Positions 25,213 through 37,890 of a stretch of 64,000 bases of DNA are shown here, one piece after another. This DNA is from Pyronema omphalodes (lineage: Eukaryota; Ascomycota; Pezizomycetes; Pezizales; Pyronemataceae): positions 1-64,000 of the forward strand of contig JAJJXM010000086.1 of assembly GCA_024516155.1 (NCBI GenBank), written 5' to 3'. Made by a program: the position numbers and the translations under genes. Below the pieces are notes generated by a model. It saw nothing but the letters and a program-made list of their open reading frames with translations. It was not told where the DNA came from and searched no databases. Positions within the stretch are counted from its first letter, which is position 1, and each line of letters begins with the position of its first letter.

Positions 25213-26663
25213 TGAACTAACCCTTAAAACTTTTCAGCCTTAAAATCTCCAACATAAGTCCTACCCCCTCCACCAGCTATAAATAACACAATCCAGTACA
25301 ATCTTTCTCCAATTCCAAAATACCGTCCCATCAATGATCATATCATCTACAGTGAAAGAAAACAAATATAATTTATGACGTTGGTGGTTGATTAAAGGCT
25401 TTAGTTCAAGAAAAGATAAGAAGATAAGAAATATACAAAATCTACTGCAGCTGTCTGCATTCTATATTCGTCATGCGTTGGTAATGTTGCTAGATATTTT
25501 TAAGAAGTTAGAACCACAAAAACAAGCTACAGAACCTCATCAAGATCCCGATCAAGCGCGACTTTGCATTTCACCATTTCACCATTTAAACATCAATCAT
25601 CAATCATCAATCATCAATTATCCAATCTTGAAATAAAAGACAACTTATCCACATCCCCAAGACAAATTACAATTTCCTCTACTCTCCAACCTCAGCGAAG
25701 GAAATTAATTCAGAAAAAAAAAAGCTCAAAAAAAATAGTAGGGGAATGGAACAGGAAACAGGGAACAGGGGAACTTGAGCCTGGTGCGAATAATTCTCTT
25801 GGAAAATATAACGAGATGTACTTGGATACGATGGGAATACTTGAAGCAGAATGCCACGCTGTCGGAAATCATGACGGCGCTATGGGGCATCTCATAGACT
25901 CCCTGGGGAAACACCGGGATTTGGCTTTCTGTGTGTATATGCAGGCTATGCCATAAACCTACGGTTGGAACTTGGGGGTGTTAATGAGAAGTAAATATAT
26001 ATATCTATTGTCAACTTCCTGGCTAGAATATCCGTCCAGCTGGGCCATGGAATTTCTGTAAGTTCCGGGAAACCAGCATGCTTGCGCGATGCGATACTGA
26101 AATCACCTATATATATATGATTTATTCCCCTCAGACTGTAGGCAGTGGGCTTAAGCCTTGGCTTGATCTAACCCGAATCATCAATTCTTGTAGGTACTTT
26201 GCATAGACACCATTGCGACTTTTTCGATATATACCGCTGGCAAATTGAAAATACCTGGGGATATCTGGCTTCTTTTGATATTTTTTCTGGTAGTTACTAG
26301 TTGGGATTAATTGGTTATGTAACTGATGTAACTGACGTCACATGTTATATGTCGTATGGATATCCAATATCCCATATCAGGACCAGCGGTCTTAGTGGAC
26401 CGTGGTCAAAAAAAAACAGCTTTTGAGAGAAAATGACATTTATTAACACTTATATGTGAATAAACAAAGGCGGGGTTGAAAACATATCCGAGGGGATCGG
26501 TGCTGCAATAGATCGCCTGGCATTTTTTCAAGTTAAAGGTATCATCAGATAATCTTATGAACCGTCAGATTATCCATCTCGAATAAATATCTAAATCAAC
26601 CGTTGCGTAGTTGAAACTTTGCATATGCTGAGATAATTCAATCATCATGACATTCTGCAACAA

Positions 26664-26680
26664 CCCCCCCCCCCCCCCCC
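26664..26680. repeat. Poly(C) run
   Basis: About 17 consecutive C in non-coding DNA. Confidence 0.85.
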
Positions 26681-27141
26681 TGGCCTCGGGATCCTAGGGT
26701 GCAGGCTGATGTTATAATGCCCAATGTTCAATTTTCACCACGTGTAATTTGGTAAATTAAATACTATTCCCCGTAAACACAACAACCTCCATAATAGATA
26801 AATATAAGCGTATCCAAAATTCACGTCTAATAATCACGGCTTGATGCACATATATCTGTCCGACAGTCTGAAAGATACACAGCATGCTACATTTAGATGG
26901 CTGTCTTAACCTTTGGCAAAAGTATCGAAATCAAATCATAAGCGGCATTAAAAATTCTTTTGGATACTTGCAGGCTGGAAAAATTAGTGGAAGATGTTTA
27001 ATATTGGGGGTATTGTACTGGTGATGGGAAAGGGGTGGGTTGGGGGAGATGTTGTAGTTTGTAACGCTGTAGGAAGTGGGGGGGTTGTGATTAGAGAATG
27101 TTATTCACGAAGTGGGCGAGAGGGAGGGGATTTAATAAGTG

Positions 27142-27222
27142 GATGGGAATTTAACAAGAGGATGGGAATTTAACAAGAGGATGGGAATTTAACAAGAGGA
27201 TGGGAATTTAACAAGAGGATAG
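27142..27222. repeat. 19-bp direct tandem repeat, about 4 copies
   Basis: Unit GATGGGAATTTAACAAGAG repeated four times almost perfectly, with a degenerate half-unit before and after. There is no spacer between units, so it is a tandem minisatellite and not a CRISPR. Confidence 0.9.
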
Positions 27223-27889
27223 GATAAGAGTACGTGCCGATGGTTGAGAATCGCTCGACTGCTTTAGACTGGCAGGAATACATGAGTGATGTTGAGATAG
27301 CGGTTATATTTACAGAAACGGTAAATCTCTTGAAAACCAGGTACTTTGAGGGTTGCTATGAGTTGAGTGTGTCCGTTTTCAAGTTTTTGTGTAGCAGAAA
27401 TAGGCATTAGAAATCCTTCCTGTCCCCCAGATTCAACGACTCGGGATGAATATGGTGGATCAATTAATCCTCAGGGTTCTAAGGAGGGCCATTAACTTTT
27501 GGTTAGCGAGTCGGTCGGCAGATTTATTTCTTCAACCATTTGAGCCGATCATGACATTTACTCCGGTAAATTTGGTTCGAGTGGATCAAATTTTACCTGT
27601 CTATCTATAGAGAGACGGTTATGTTCAGATGCCTCTTCGTCGGACCTGCAGACAGTGTGGGAGCTGCGTTCAGAGGAAAACAGCAACTTGGGTTACTCTA
27701 GTAGTTTGGAGATCTACACCCTGGCTCTGATTGAGTACCCAACAAGAGACGAAAGAGATCAAATGGATGGTCGAGAGTAACATCCTTTTGGCGATACTTT
27801 TATTTTCTCTCAATTTTCTTCTGGGTTTCCGTCTTTGTATCGGAATTACATTAGATCCGTTCATACCCCAGCTTGTCTTCGGGCTTTGA

Positions 27890-28910
27890 TTTTAGTTTTC
27901 ACCTAAAAAGCTTTGTAATCCCTCTAGATCAAGCCGTTGACCAAAGATGTAGACCGGCGTTGAATAGTTATCCGTGGTGACTAGTGATCCTACATCTGTT
28001 TTGAAGGCGTGAACATCGTGAAGTCTTTGGTTCGACTTGACCAACCAAGGACTCCAGAATAGTACCCGTCCGAAGCGTCATCAAGAATGATGTGCCTCCT
28101 GCCTTCTAAGATTCGTCGGGGCACGACTTCAAATGATTACAACTTCCTCGATGATTGATAACACTTCTTCAGTTCGGTGTGGGGATCCATTGGAGGCATC
28201 GCCAGTGTAGTTCTTGAAATAATGAAATCGGCATTTGGACAACATGCCCATGCCACATGTCTTGACAACGAGTGTTGAGATCCAAAGTGTGTACGCCGTC
28301 GGTCTTTGGGTCTGGTTACCAGTGTCAGCCTTAGGTCGGAGAGTGCCGAGTCGATACACGGGTGCCGGTTGTTGTGCGGTAGGTGGTTGATATCGAGGTT
28401 GGTGAACTGCAGAGTGCAAGAACTTTGTATGCGGGCATATCCAAACATCTCCAACTCCAACAGTCCCCATAACACGATCCCTAGACATCCGTACAATTTC
28501 GTATTTGTGAGTGTCGGGGTCAAGATATCATATCTTTGTGGTCGTGTTGTCGAGGCGGTGGTCGATAAAAGGTGTAGATCATGATAAACGTAGCAGTGGT
28601 GGGTCGATGGTGAGTCTGGGAGGCGCTGAGGAGTGAAAAAAAGTCTAAGTGCGGGGTTGGTGATTTACGTTTGTCACCGGTCACAGTTGATGCATGAAGA
28701 CGCGGTACATAGGCCCGGACGGGAAGACGCGAAGCAAAGACACGACATGACGTAAACGCAGCTCCACGGTCGCAGGATTTGAGTTGACCGCTATGGAGGC
28801 CAAATAAAGAGGCTGCGGAGAGCTCTACGAACGCAGTGTTGTCATTTTTTTGCGGGAAAATCAACTTCAAAGGCGGTGCTACTTCATAAGAGCCAGTACC
28901 GCCGACCAAG
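27890..28910 (-). other. Unresolved coding-like interval divergent from RPL20
   Basis: Minus-strand frames at 28129-28488, 28137-28523 and 28520-28909 stay open for about 120-130 codons each. A fourth segment (about 27995-28130) reads RRILEGRRHIILDDASDGYY. Their composition is coding-like, but several frames overlap and I found no unique splice path or recognisable family. It could be one spliced gene transcribed away from the eL20 gene, sharing its upstream region, or it could be chance. Confidence 0.25.
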
Positions 28911-29264
28911 ATCTTGGGTCTTAGCAGTTGACCCTCCTTTTCGTGCCATCAAATAAAAGTAAGAAAGAAGGGCGCGCGCTGAACGATGCTTGGATACATA
29001 TAATCACGTGACATTTGTGGGCATTGTGGGTGGGAAAGAGGTCAAACCCTAGCGCTAGCAGGGAAAGTGGACAGGCTTTTTGCCGCACACACAACAATTC
29101 GAGCGCAGCCTAAGCGAACTTCGTGACTAGGAGGATATTGACTACGCCCAGCTCTAGCAACCGATCCCCGACGACACCGAACGACCGACAACATAATCAA
29201 CGTGAGTTTATTTCCCGACGCGCCGCTACATTTCGCTCGAAAAATCGCTAACAAATTTGACAGA

Positions 29265-30175
29265 ATGGGTACGTTTAGCGATTTTTCCTTCCAGCGAGTT
29301 TTCGAATCGGTGGTGGTGGCGAAGCGGGGGACGGCAGCAGAGTTGTTATTGGAGGAATCTACGAAATGGCGGGTTTGAGGGGTTGATGGAAGTTGAGAGG
29401 ATGAGATTGTGTAAACTGGGAAGAGGGGGAACTGCTGCCGCCCTTCGATATGACGTTACGAGTGTGCGGCTCAAACCGGCGCGCCGAACCACCACCGACG
29501 AACTCTACAGACTACCCGCGAATTGTCGCTGATTGTGTTTAACAACAGGCAGACTTTCGGAGTACCAGGTCATTGGCCGCAAGCTTCCTTCCGAGGCTGA
29601 GCCTACCCCCAAGCTCTACCGCATGCGTCTTTTCGCTCCCAACACCGTTGTTGCGAAGTCCCGCTTCTGGTACTTCTTGAAGAAGCTCCGCAAGGTCAAG
29701 AAGAGCGCTGGAGAGATCGTGTCCCTTAACGAGGTGGGTAAACTGGAATTCGATATTGGGGAATGGCAACTGATGGATCGCCATTTAGATCCACGAGAAG
29801 AGACCCACCAAGGTCAAGAACTTCGGAATCTGGATCCGTTACGACTCCCGCTCTGGTACCCACAACATGTACAAGGAGTACCGTGAGATGTCCCGCGCTG
29901 AGGCCGTCGACGCCCTCTACCAGGACATGGCCGCCCGCCACCGTGCCCGCTTCAGGTCCATTCACGTAAGAACCCGCGCTTCGAATACTACGGTCGATCA
30001 CATCCTGACGTAATTCGATATATAGGTCCTCAAGGTCGTTGAGGTCGAGAAGAACTCTGACATCCGCCGCCCCTACATCAAGCAGCTCCTCACCAAGAAG
30101 CTCTCTTTCCCCCTTCCTCACCGCGTCCCCGCCAGCAAGAAGATCTTCTCTGCCAAGCGACCAAGCACCTTTTAA
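29265..30175 (+). CDS. RPL20: 60S ribosomal protein eL20 (L18a)
   Basis: Exons 29265-29268, 29549-29733, 29789-29965 and 30026-30175 encode 171 aa, the usual family length. Exon 1 is only ATGG; a 280-bp first intron follows, with CTGAT near its acceptor and an ACAG end. The protein starts [15 protein letters not shown] and contains the eL20 blocks [54 protein letters not shown] and a C-terminal [12 protein letters not shown]. Known role: structural protein of the large cytosolic subunit, at the interface of the central protuberance and the L1 side. The long intron directly after the start codon is common in fungal ribosomal protein genes and may carry regulatory signals. Codons are strongly C-ending, as expected of a highly expressed gene. 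Confidence 0.97.
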
Positions 30176-32483
30176 ATGTGATGTCGTTTTTCGGGTTTTC
30201 GGTAGGCTCTGGGAGTTCGGTAGCATTGGCTTGCGGGATTGTTGTGTTTGAAAATAAAAGCACGGACGGATTTCGGGAAAAATTGGAGTTTTATTTCCGC
30301 GCTGTATCTTCCTTCTAGTCCTGTCACTCTGTACGAAAATTTCCAAATGATACAGTGAACAAGCAATTCGTGGCCTGGAGTCGTGATTTACGAGCAGAAA
30401 ATTGCTAGTTTTTTACAGGACAAGAAGTAATGTCTGTATTTCAGGAAGATACCCGGTTAATGTAAGATAAAAGTAATGATTCACGAGCAAAATCCGGGTT
30501 AATCTCAGAGGTTCAAGACTGTGTCCAGCGTGCCAAAAACATCCGCCAAAGTATATTCGTTTCAGCTTGAACAAATTCCCAAAATTCATTACCGTTTCAG
30601 CTTCGTAAAATCCTCGAAATTGTCGTACCTGAGCTATACAGCTCTTGACGTAACTTATACCCCTTTCACGCGCTATATCAAATTCTTGAATCATCTCGCA
30701 AATAGGGCTTAAGGCTTAAGCTACCCACAGCTCCAAGGCAACGGGATCCCGTCCATCTGATACTTTTCACAAACTCCATCAGAATCCAAATCCTAGAATT
30801 CGAAAATCACGTATCTTGTAAATAGTACTTAAAGCTTAAGCTATGGTGCTATACACAGCTCCGAAGCAACGGAATCTCATCCACCCTCGTTTGAAGCCCG
30901 GGAAGTATCTCGTGAAATCTTTAAAATTCGTAAATTATACCTACCAGAGCTTCCTACCCATAGCTCTGAAGAACCAGGTGCAATGTGCCAGGTACTAGGT
31001 ACTAGGTATCAACAATTCCATCCCATCCATACCATCCCATATCTCCAACCCTTTTTTTTTTTTTAAGATACATTCGATATCTCGTAACATCCATACAGTC
31101 GGTATAAATACCATACCTAGGCCGCCTACATAGCATCTATAGATAGCTCTGGTCCTATGTTTTAGTCTTTCAAATGCTCTGTTAGATGCTTGAAGCATAT
31201 ATGTGTGGACCTCGGAAATTGTGCTGGGGGGTTAGGATAAGGTGCTGTAAAACTTTATAGCTTTAAGATGATCAGATGATGAGATTATCAGATGGTTTTT
31301 TATGTATGTGTGTATGTATGTATGTATGTATGTATGTATGTATGTGGTTATTCCAGGTATGCTGACTATGATCATAATTCCAGAATCTAGAATCCAGAAT
31401 CCAGAATTCCAACTCCAGAATCCCAACTCCCGGGGGTTGTCGCGTATAATCTGTAGGTAAACTATAGACTATAAACTATAAACTATACCAACCTAAGCTC
31501 CATAATACCTACTACAGTACCTAATACCTAATACCTAATACCTATAGCTTCAAGATACCAGGTATCGGGCACTAAAAGTCCATGTCATCATGTCATCCAT
31601 CACATCCGGGCTATCACATACATACATCCAATCTTTCTTGTTATTGAGATATCTGATACATACATACATACATTTAATTCGCAATAATTCTTGCTATAGC
31701 ACTGTTAATCCCCGAGTTGATCTCCTATATTGCATAATTGATTGTTGTGGAACTGTTGTATGGGGGTTGTAGGTATGTATATCTTTTTACAGCTTTGTAA
31801 TGGATAGCTAACGGATAGAGCAGAGCAGATCAGATCAGAGCAGAGTAGAGTTATTCTAAATTACTGCAAGAGAAAAACATAAGGAAGTCTTAGCAAGGTT
31901 ATGTTATCTTATAATGTCTTTGAAGACTCAGAATTATGATTTTGTCGATATGAAAATTTGAAGATACAAGCTAGCTGTCATCAGTAGCAGATGTTTAGGC
32001 TTTATGTAAGCTGTACTTTTGGATTAGGATCTTTAATGTGCCATTTTTTGTAAAATTTGTCATAGAAAATTTTGGAGATTTTGTGAAGTTTTTGTCATAC
32101 ATACTGCTATGTGTTCATCTGTTATGTAATATGTCTGGATTTGTCGCTGCTTGCCCCGGTTGCTTTGATTACTCCGGTTGCTGTGCGTTGCTGTGCGTTG
32201 CTATGCGTTGCTATGCACCAGGCAGCAGGCATGCGGCTCTCTCGTGCACTCATGACTCGTCGTGTGAGCAAGTTAGTTGAGTTGCGATGTGGCCTCTCTT
32301 AGCCAAGCCAAAGCCACACCTCACTCACTTCAGTTCTGGCCACCCACCATAGGGATAATCGACACTTCACCATCTTCTTCTCTATACAGTAACACCGCTT
32401 TCTACAAACACGAACTTTTTTTCTCTTTCAGACTCGACGGCTTACTTGGCTTTTACACGAAACTTAATTCTTTAATTTGGAAA
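30176..32483. other. Intergenic region between RPL20 and SBH1
   Basis: Holds the 3' UTR of the eL20 gene, then AT-rich DNA with short direct repeats (for example TACCTAATACC units near 31507-31544) and a GTAT array. No gene was seen. The last 150 bp carry a CT-rich leader for SBH1. Confidence 0.5.
31300..31345. repeat. GTAT tetranucleotide repeat
   Basis: About eleven TATG units. Confidence 0.9.
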
Positions 32484-33400
32484 ATGGTAGGTTCTCTTAG
32501 CAGTCTGAATACCCCCCATAACCTTCCCTCTCTCTCTCTCCTGAGATCCCGCCGCGGTTACCCTCTGGAATTGCTCGAGAAGAGCATGCGGGAAACTTAA
32601 GCACCATCAATGAAGCTCTCCGAAACCCTGAGGCCCCTGGAGCCCTCGGAGACAAGTGTTCCTGCTCAACGCATGCTCACGCGCTGAGCATCGCCCCAAG
32701 CACACCCGACATATTCAGCGTGTGCATAGTCTCCAGCATGCTCCGCGGCGATCTCAGCTCCCGTAGCTCTCCTCCACAGTTCCAATTCCGCAGCTGAAAA
32801 AGTAATTGAATGAACCACAGCTAACACAATTCCCCAGGCTGGATCACCACGCTCCGACTCCCCCGCTGGTGCCTCTGGCTCCGAGGGTGCTAGAACTTCC
32901 GGCGCTCGCCCGACTTCTCCTTCCGCCCCGGGAGGTCCTAAGGCTGCTATTCGTCGTCGCGCCGCTCAGGATCGCGCTCAGAAGATTGCGAATACTCGTC
33001 CTAGCTCTACGCGCGCGGCTGGTGCTGGGGGAAGTAGCAGCACTATGTTGAGTAGGTTATCCTGAATTCCCTGGATTCTGAGGAGGAGAGGAGAGGGGAA
33101 GAGAATGGGGGAATGAGATGCAGGGGGATATAAGGAAAGGGAGGAAGAGTAGGAATTTGGCGACGGCGCGCAAGTCAGCGGTATTGAGCATATGAGATAT
33201 CGGCCGAGAAGCTATGATTGTGGAAAGGAAGTTAAACCTGGGGAATAAAGGCTAACAAACCACAAACAGAGCTCTACACCGACGAGTCCCCCGGATTGAA
33301 GGTCGACCCCGTCATTGTTCTCGGACTCAGCTTGGGATTCATTTTCAGCGTTGTCGCTCTCCATGTTCTTGCCAAGATTGGACGCAAGTTCGCCGTATAA
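32484..33400 (+). CDS. SBH1: Sec61 beta subunit of the ER translocon
   Basis: Exons 32484-32486 (ATG alone), 32838-33051 and 33270-33400 encode 115 aa. Both introns (351 and 218 bp) have GCTAACA/CTAACA branch sites, and phases close at all junctions. The N-terminal half is Ala/Gly/Ser/Pro-rich with a basic stretch (AAIRRRAAQDRAQK). It is followed by the family signature MLKLYTDESPGLKVDP and one C-terminal membrane helix (VIVLGLSLGFIFSVVALHVL) ending in a short basic tail, so it is tail-anchored in the ER membrane. Known role: non-essential small subunit of the Sec61/SecY translocation channel that helps cotranslational import. The start codon is a whole exon on its own, which is unusual but is what the frame requires, since exon 2 has no in-frame ATG upstream of the conserved part. 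Confidence 0.95.
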
Positions 33401-34562
33401 ACATATAATAAACGACGGAATTCTTGTTGTCGGAGTGGGGTGTAAGGGTTTTTTCTTGAGGGATATCCAAGGTTTTATGGATACAGTCCAAGGATTTATT
33501 TGAAGGGTTGGAAAAAGGGAGGGATTCTTTGATAGTTTCTACTCTTTGATGGTTCGGTGTAAATGTCTTTTTTGCGTTTCTTGTTTTCTTTTTCTGTTCT
33601 GCGTTGCGGGTTAAATGGGTATGGTAATGAAATATGGGGCGATGCTATTACTTTTTTTTTTTTTTTTTTTTACGCTTTGGGATAAAATCATCATTATCAA
33701 TAAATTGAAATAAGTAATCCCGAAATGTCCACAGCCATGAATGAATGAAGACTCGTCTGCTGTGGAAACTACATGGACTAAGGATTGATTTGTATTCATT
33801 TCATGATGGGAATTAGTAAAGCATACATATGGCGTACATACCTCACCTCGATTTATCCAGGTTTTTTTTCTTTCTAAAAGGACCCACCCACTCCACTCCA
33901 CTCCGCAAAACCCGCCTTCCGCTCCCCGGATAAATTCTTTTTTCTTTGCTTTGCTTTGGTGATTCTCCTTATCTCAACAAAACCGAGATCCTCCCCACGT
34001 TTTTTATTTTATTTTATCCTTATTCCATTCATATAATAAGCCTGAATTGCGTATAAATTCCGTGTGTAGCCTTGGAGAATAACCACCACCACCACCGTAA
34101 TGATACACTACAGCCTACATATGTATACAGGCGAATTGACTTTACCCTGATATTTGAACTGAAATTTGCCGTGGAACATGACAAGGCATGGCATGGCAGG
34201 AACACCCACCGGGTAAATTCACCGGGTAAATCCCCCAACGAACAAGGTTCCTCTGCTTCCGCCATCTTCGTTCCTTTCTTTCATCCGCAGAAGCTAAACT
34301 ACAATCGGGTAAAATGACGTTTCTTTTTCTGGGACTGGGAGTTTCTAGCTCACCGAGTCGTTATACCCCTCAGCTGCTTAGTTGTGATCCTGCCGTACGG
34401 ATTAACGGTGTGAAGGACTGGGATTGGATAGATGGGATGGGATAGAATGAGATGGGATGGGATGGGATGAGGGGTAGGGAAATGGAGCGGACTTATAAAA
34501 GCTACAATGACCGTTTTTTCTTCTTGCGTTTCATCTCAACAACTTGCAACTTCGGAATCGAA
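33401..34562. other. Intergenic region between SBH1 and the xylose reductase gene
   Basis: Contains the SBH1 3' UTR, a poly(T) run (about 33651-33671) and a CCACCA array near 34082-34097. GATGGGATGG repeats (about 34433-34468) lie upstream of the aldo-keto reductase TATA element. Confidence 0.5.
34494..34499 (+). promoter_or_regulatory. TATA box of the xylose reductase gene
   Basis: TATAAA in the context ACTTATAAAAGC, 69 bp upstream of the ATG at 34563, with a CT-rich stretch between. Spacing and context fit a regulated, TATA-containing fungal promoter; this is consistent with an inducible sugar-metabolism gene. Confidence 0.6.
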
Positions 34563-35969
34563 ATGGCTGCTACTACTGTTCCTAACCTTAAGCTTAACAA
34601 TGGAAGGGAGATGCCTCAGGTCGGGTATGTATTTATTCTCTCCCTCTCTCTCTTGTTCCCCTTCTTCTTCTTTCCTCTTTCTGTCTTTTTTCTTTGCGGA
34701 AGAATACTGGAAGGAAGCTTTGGAACGAAGTTATGGGGTTTATGGAGGAGCCTTTGGGAATAAGTAACTGATCATGAAATGAATAGATTCGGCCTTTGGA
34801 AGGTCCCTACCAAAACTGCCGCTGATACTGTTTACAATGCTATCAAGACTGGTTATAGATTGTTTGATGGTGCTTTTGGTTGGTCTTCCTGCTTCATATC
34901 TCACCCACCTCTGCCCCGCGCTCTTTGCCCCGCGCTCTCTTCCCCCGACACGCCCTCCCCCGACACGCCCTTCACCCCCTCCCCCCTCTCCCCCTCCCCC
35001 GACACACCCACCACCCCCGGAGGCATCTCAACACGCGCATATGAAGTATTATCTAACATACGCCAGACTACGGAAACGAGAAGGAGTGCGGGCAAGGAGT
35101 CAAGCGCGCCATCGACGAAGGCCTCGTCAAGCGCGAGGAACTCTTCATCGTTTCCAAGCTCTGGAACACCTTCCACGAAGCCGACAAAGTTGAGCCTATC
35201 GTTCGTCAGCAACTAGAATGGTGGGGTCTCGAGTAAGTAAATCCTCAACCCCCAATCCAACCCTCAATCAATCAATTAGTCAATGAAATCTAACCCCCAT
35301 CTTCCTGTACTCTATAGATACTTCGATCTTTTCCACATCCATTTCCCCGTCTCCCTCGCCTATGTCGACCCGGCCATCTCCTACCCCTCCGGCTGGCACT
35401 ACACCGACGGCACCGTCAAAACCATCCCCGCACCAATCCACACCACCTGGTCCGCCCTCGAAAAATGCGTCGACGCAGGCCTAATCCGTACCATCGGAAT
35501 CTCCAACTTCCAAGGCTCCCTAATCCTCGACCTTCTCCGTTCCGCTCGCATCAAACCCGCAGTTCTACAAATCGAACACCACCCCTACCTTGTTCAACCG
35601 GACCTTTTGAACCTTGCCGAGAGTGAAAATATCGCTGTCACCGCTTACTCCTCGTTTGGTCCCCAGAGCTTCGTCGAGTTGGACTTTGAGAGAACTAAAG
35701 GCCTTACTTCCTTATTTGAACATGAGGTGGTTGTTAAAATTGCGAAGGATAATAATAAAACCCCCGCTCAGATCTTGTTGAGATGGGCCACCCAGAGAGG
35801 AATTGCTGTTATCCCTAAATCGAACAGTCAACATAGATTACAGGAGAATTTGGATGTTACTGGTTGGGATTTGAAGGAGGAGGAGATTAGCGCTATTAGT
35901 GGCCTGGATAGGGGTTTGAGGTTTAATAACCCTCTGGATTACCTTAAGACTTTGCATATTTTTGCTTAG
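34563..35969 (+). CDS. xyl1: NAD(P)H-dependent D-xylose reductase (aldo-keto reductase)
   Basis: Exons 34563-34624, 34787-34878, 35067-35232 and 35318-35969 encode 323 aa, typical of AKR2B xylose reductases. Introns are 162, 188 and 85 bp; donors are GTATGT, GTTGGT and GTAAGT. The catalytic tetrad is visible: Asp48 and Tyr53 (LFDGAFDYGNE), Lys82 (IVSKLW) and His115 (LFHIHFP). The coenzyme-binding IPKSN and SNFQ motifs and the C-terminal LRFNNPLDY are also present. Known reaction: reduction of D-xylose (and other aldoses) to xylitol in the cytosol, the first step of pentose catabolism. Intron 2 has a C-rich interior with CCCCGACACG repeats. The junction after the GTTGGT donor is the least certain, but it is the only one that restores the conserved DYGNE block. 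Confidence 0.95.
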
Positions 35970-36868
35970 ATGGGTGGTTTGGAGATGTGTGGTGGATGTA
36001 ATATCTTATTAGCGAGATGGATAGGGGTAGAAGGCGGTTTGTGGATAAAGATACAGAGTTTTACTGTACATATGTAGATACTGGATTTCGGCTGGGAAAT
36101 CTGAAAGTCTGAAAATCCGAAGATTGGAAGATCTAAAGATTTAAAAGATTTGAAAACTCACGAACCATCATCGTGCAATAAAATAAAAAAAGAAATTCCC
36201 CAACCTCCAGAGACTTCGAATGTGTCAACATACTAAATTTCACCAAGAATCGATCCACAAATCACATACCATATTCAGTACCTACCAGAGCTCCAAGTCT
36301 TCAAGTCTTCAACGACATGTCGATACCACAAAAATCTCACCCCCCCTCCCCCCCATATAAATAAATACAGCTTAAATACCCTCAAAATTTCCAAACACAA
36401 CATAAAAAAACACCCCTATATAAACTTCCCACTATAACCCATAATAACCCATAATAACGCCATTAATATCTAACCCTCATGCCTCATACCCCATTCCCCC
36501 CCCCCTCCCCTCCCCCAGAGCTTCAACACCATCCCATATACCTTTCTCCTTCCCCTTCCCTTTCCCTTTCCCTTTCCCTTCCCTTTATTACATCCCTTTC
36601 CCCTTCGTTACATCCCTTCAACTGCGATATATATACCTACTAGTACAAGATCCCAAAATCTCACAACTCCACCATCTCGTAGCTATAACGAATAATATTC
36701 CATGACTAACCACTAGCCTACCGCCCGCTTTATCCCACGAACCTACCACCCACTTTATACCACGAACCTAACCCACAAACCCCTTCATATAACCTGAGTA
36801 TTATCGTTCACATTTTATCAACAGCCTAATATTCTCAAGTAAATCAGAAGTAAATCAAAAGTGGAAAA

Positions 36869-36870
<2 letters not shown>

Positions 36871-36908
<38 letters not shown>

Positions 36909-36910
36909 AA
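36871..36910. repeat. GAAA tetranucleotide repeat
   Basis: Ten GAAA units. Confidence 0.9.
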
Positions 36911-37659
36911 TATTATCACATCTTTTCATTAAGGTAGATAGCTATGTATGTACTTGTATGTATTAAGAAAGTTATTAGGTATTAGGTATTAAGAAAGTCA
37001 CGTTTCATACAGTCCACAGTCCACACCTTAAACCTTCGAAATAACTGTTGATACACCCGGGAAATTAAACTGATATGGCGAAAATAGAAATAGAAATAGA
37101 TATAGATATAGATATAGATATCAGTATAAATATCAAACAATGCATAGAGGCGTCGGGGGGAAAGCGAACGCGGGGGTATAACGAACGCCAAGCCAACATA
37201 ATCAGACGCTGGCAACGGGCAAACCAGCGACTACGCAGTTGAAGTTGAAGTTGATGATGTTTCAAAGGACGACGATGTTTTTGGGCGCACAGAATAGTAC
37301 AATTTTCTATGTATGTAGCGAACCTGAGCGCTCTCGCTCCTCTCTCCCCCCGCTGTGAGCCCCCTCCACCCTCCGCCTTCGCCCTCGAGCTCTCGCCCGC
37401 TGCCCACGTCAATCATTACCACAAAGACCCATGTTGGCTTGGCGTTCGTTATACCCCCGCGTTCGCTTTCCCCCCGACGCCTCTATGTATCTCGCCATCT
37501 TCGCTATACAAATTCCCCCATGTTTCAAGGAAATTCCTACCGCCAACGATAAAAAGCAAAAAAGAAAAAAAGAAAAAGAAGCAAGCCAAAGTCAATAATA
37601 AAAAAAAAAGAAAAAAAAAAAAAAAAAACTCCAAATCAAAAGCAAGCCCAAATCCCAAC

Positions 37660-37697
37660 ATATCCATATCCATATCCATATCCATATCCATATCCAA
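37660..37697. repeat. TATCCA hexamer repeat (short array)
   Basis: About six TATCCA units, the same hexamer as the long array at 13.7-13.9 kb. Confidence 0.9.
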
Positions 37698-37890
37698 GCA
37701 GCCAAAAAAGCAAAAATCCAAAGCAAAAGCAAAAATACCCCATAATATCTCTAAAAACACCGCTATCTTATCAATCAATAACATAAACCACAAATCATCA
37801 TCATCATAATAAATATATCGTACACCGCCTTTATCATCATCCTCCTCCTCCTCCTCCTCCTCCTCCTTATCCTCATCCTTATCCTTATCT

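Larger units (their letters stand above)
17899..27889. other. Ten-kb gene desert rich in simple repeats
   Basis: I found no ORF or splice chain that could be assigned to a protein. The first 400 bp is the upstream region of the phosphatase gene (T runs and a GTG array at about 17985-18012). The rest holds a purine-rich tract, tri- and tetranucleotide repeats, A and C homopolymers, minisatellites and AT-rich DNA. Short ORFs such as 22770-23159 and 23210-23545 lie on repeats. No tRNA or transposon ends were recognised by eye. Confidence 0.5.
35970..37890. other. Intergenic, simple-repeat-rich, between convergent genes
   Basis: Shared 3' region of xyl1 (+) and the mitochondrial carrier gene (-). 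It contains C runs (36494-36500 area), a TTTCCC array (about 36551-36587), an AAAG array, an A-rich/Lys-like tract (37555-37628) and CTC repeats (37841-37866). ORFs across it (37309-37809, 37449-37940) are made of these repeats. Confidence 0.55.

Noticed and set aside
27142..27222. Direct repeats considered as a CRISPR-like array
   Set aside because: Units are contiguous without spacers and the genome is eukaryotic; it is a minisatellite.
34779..35216. Long plus-strand ORFs inside the xylose reductase gene (145 and 118 codons)
   Set aside because: Wrong frame across exons 2-3 and the C-rich intron 2; the conserved AKR motifs only appear in the spliced reading.
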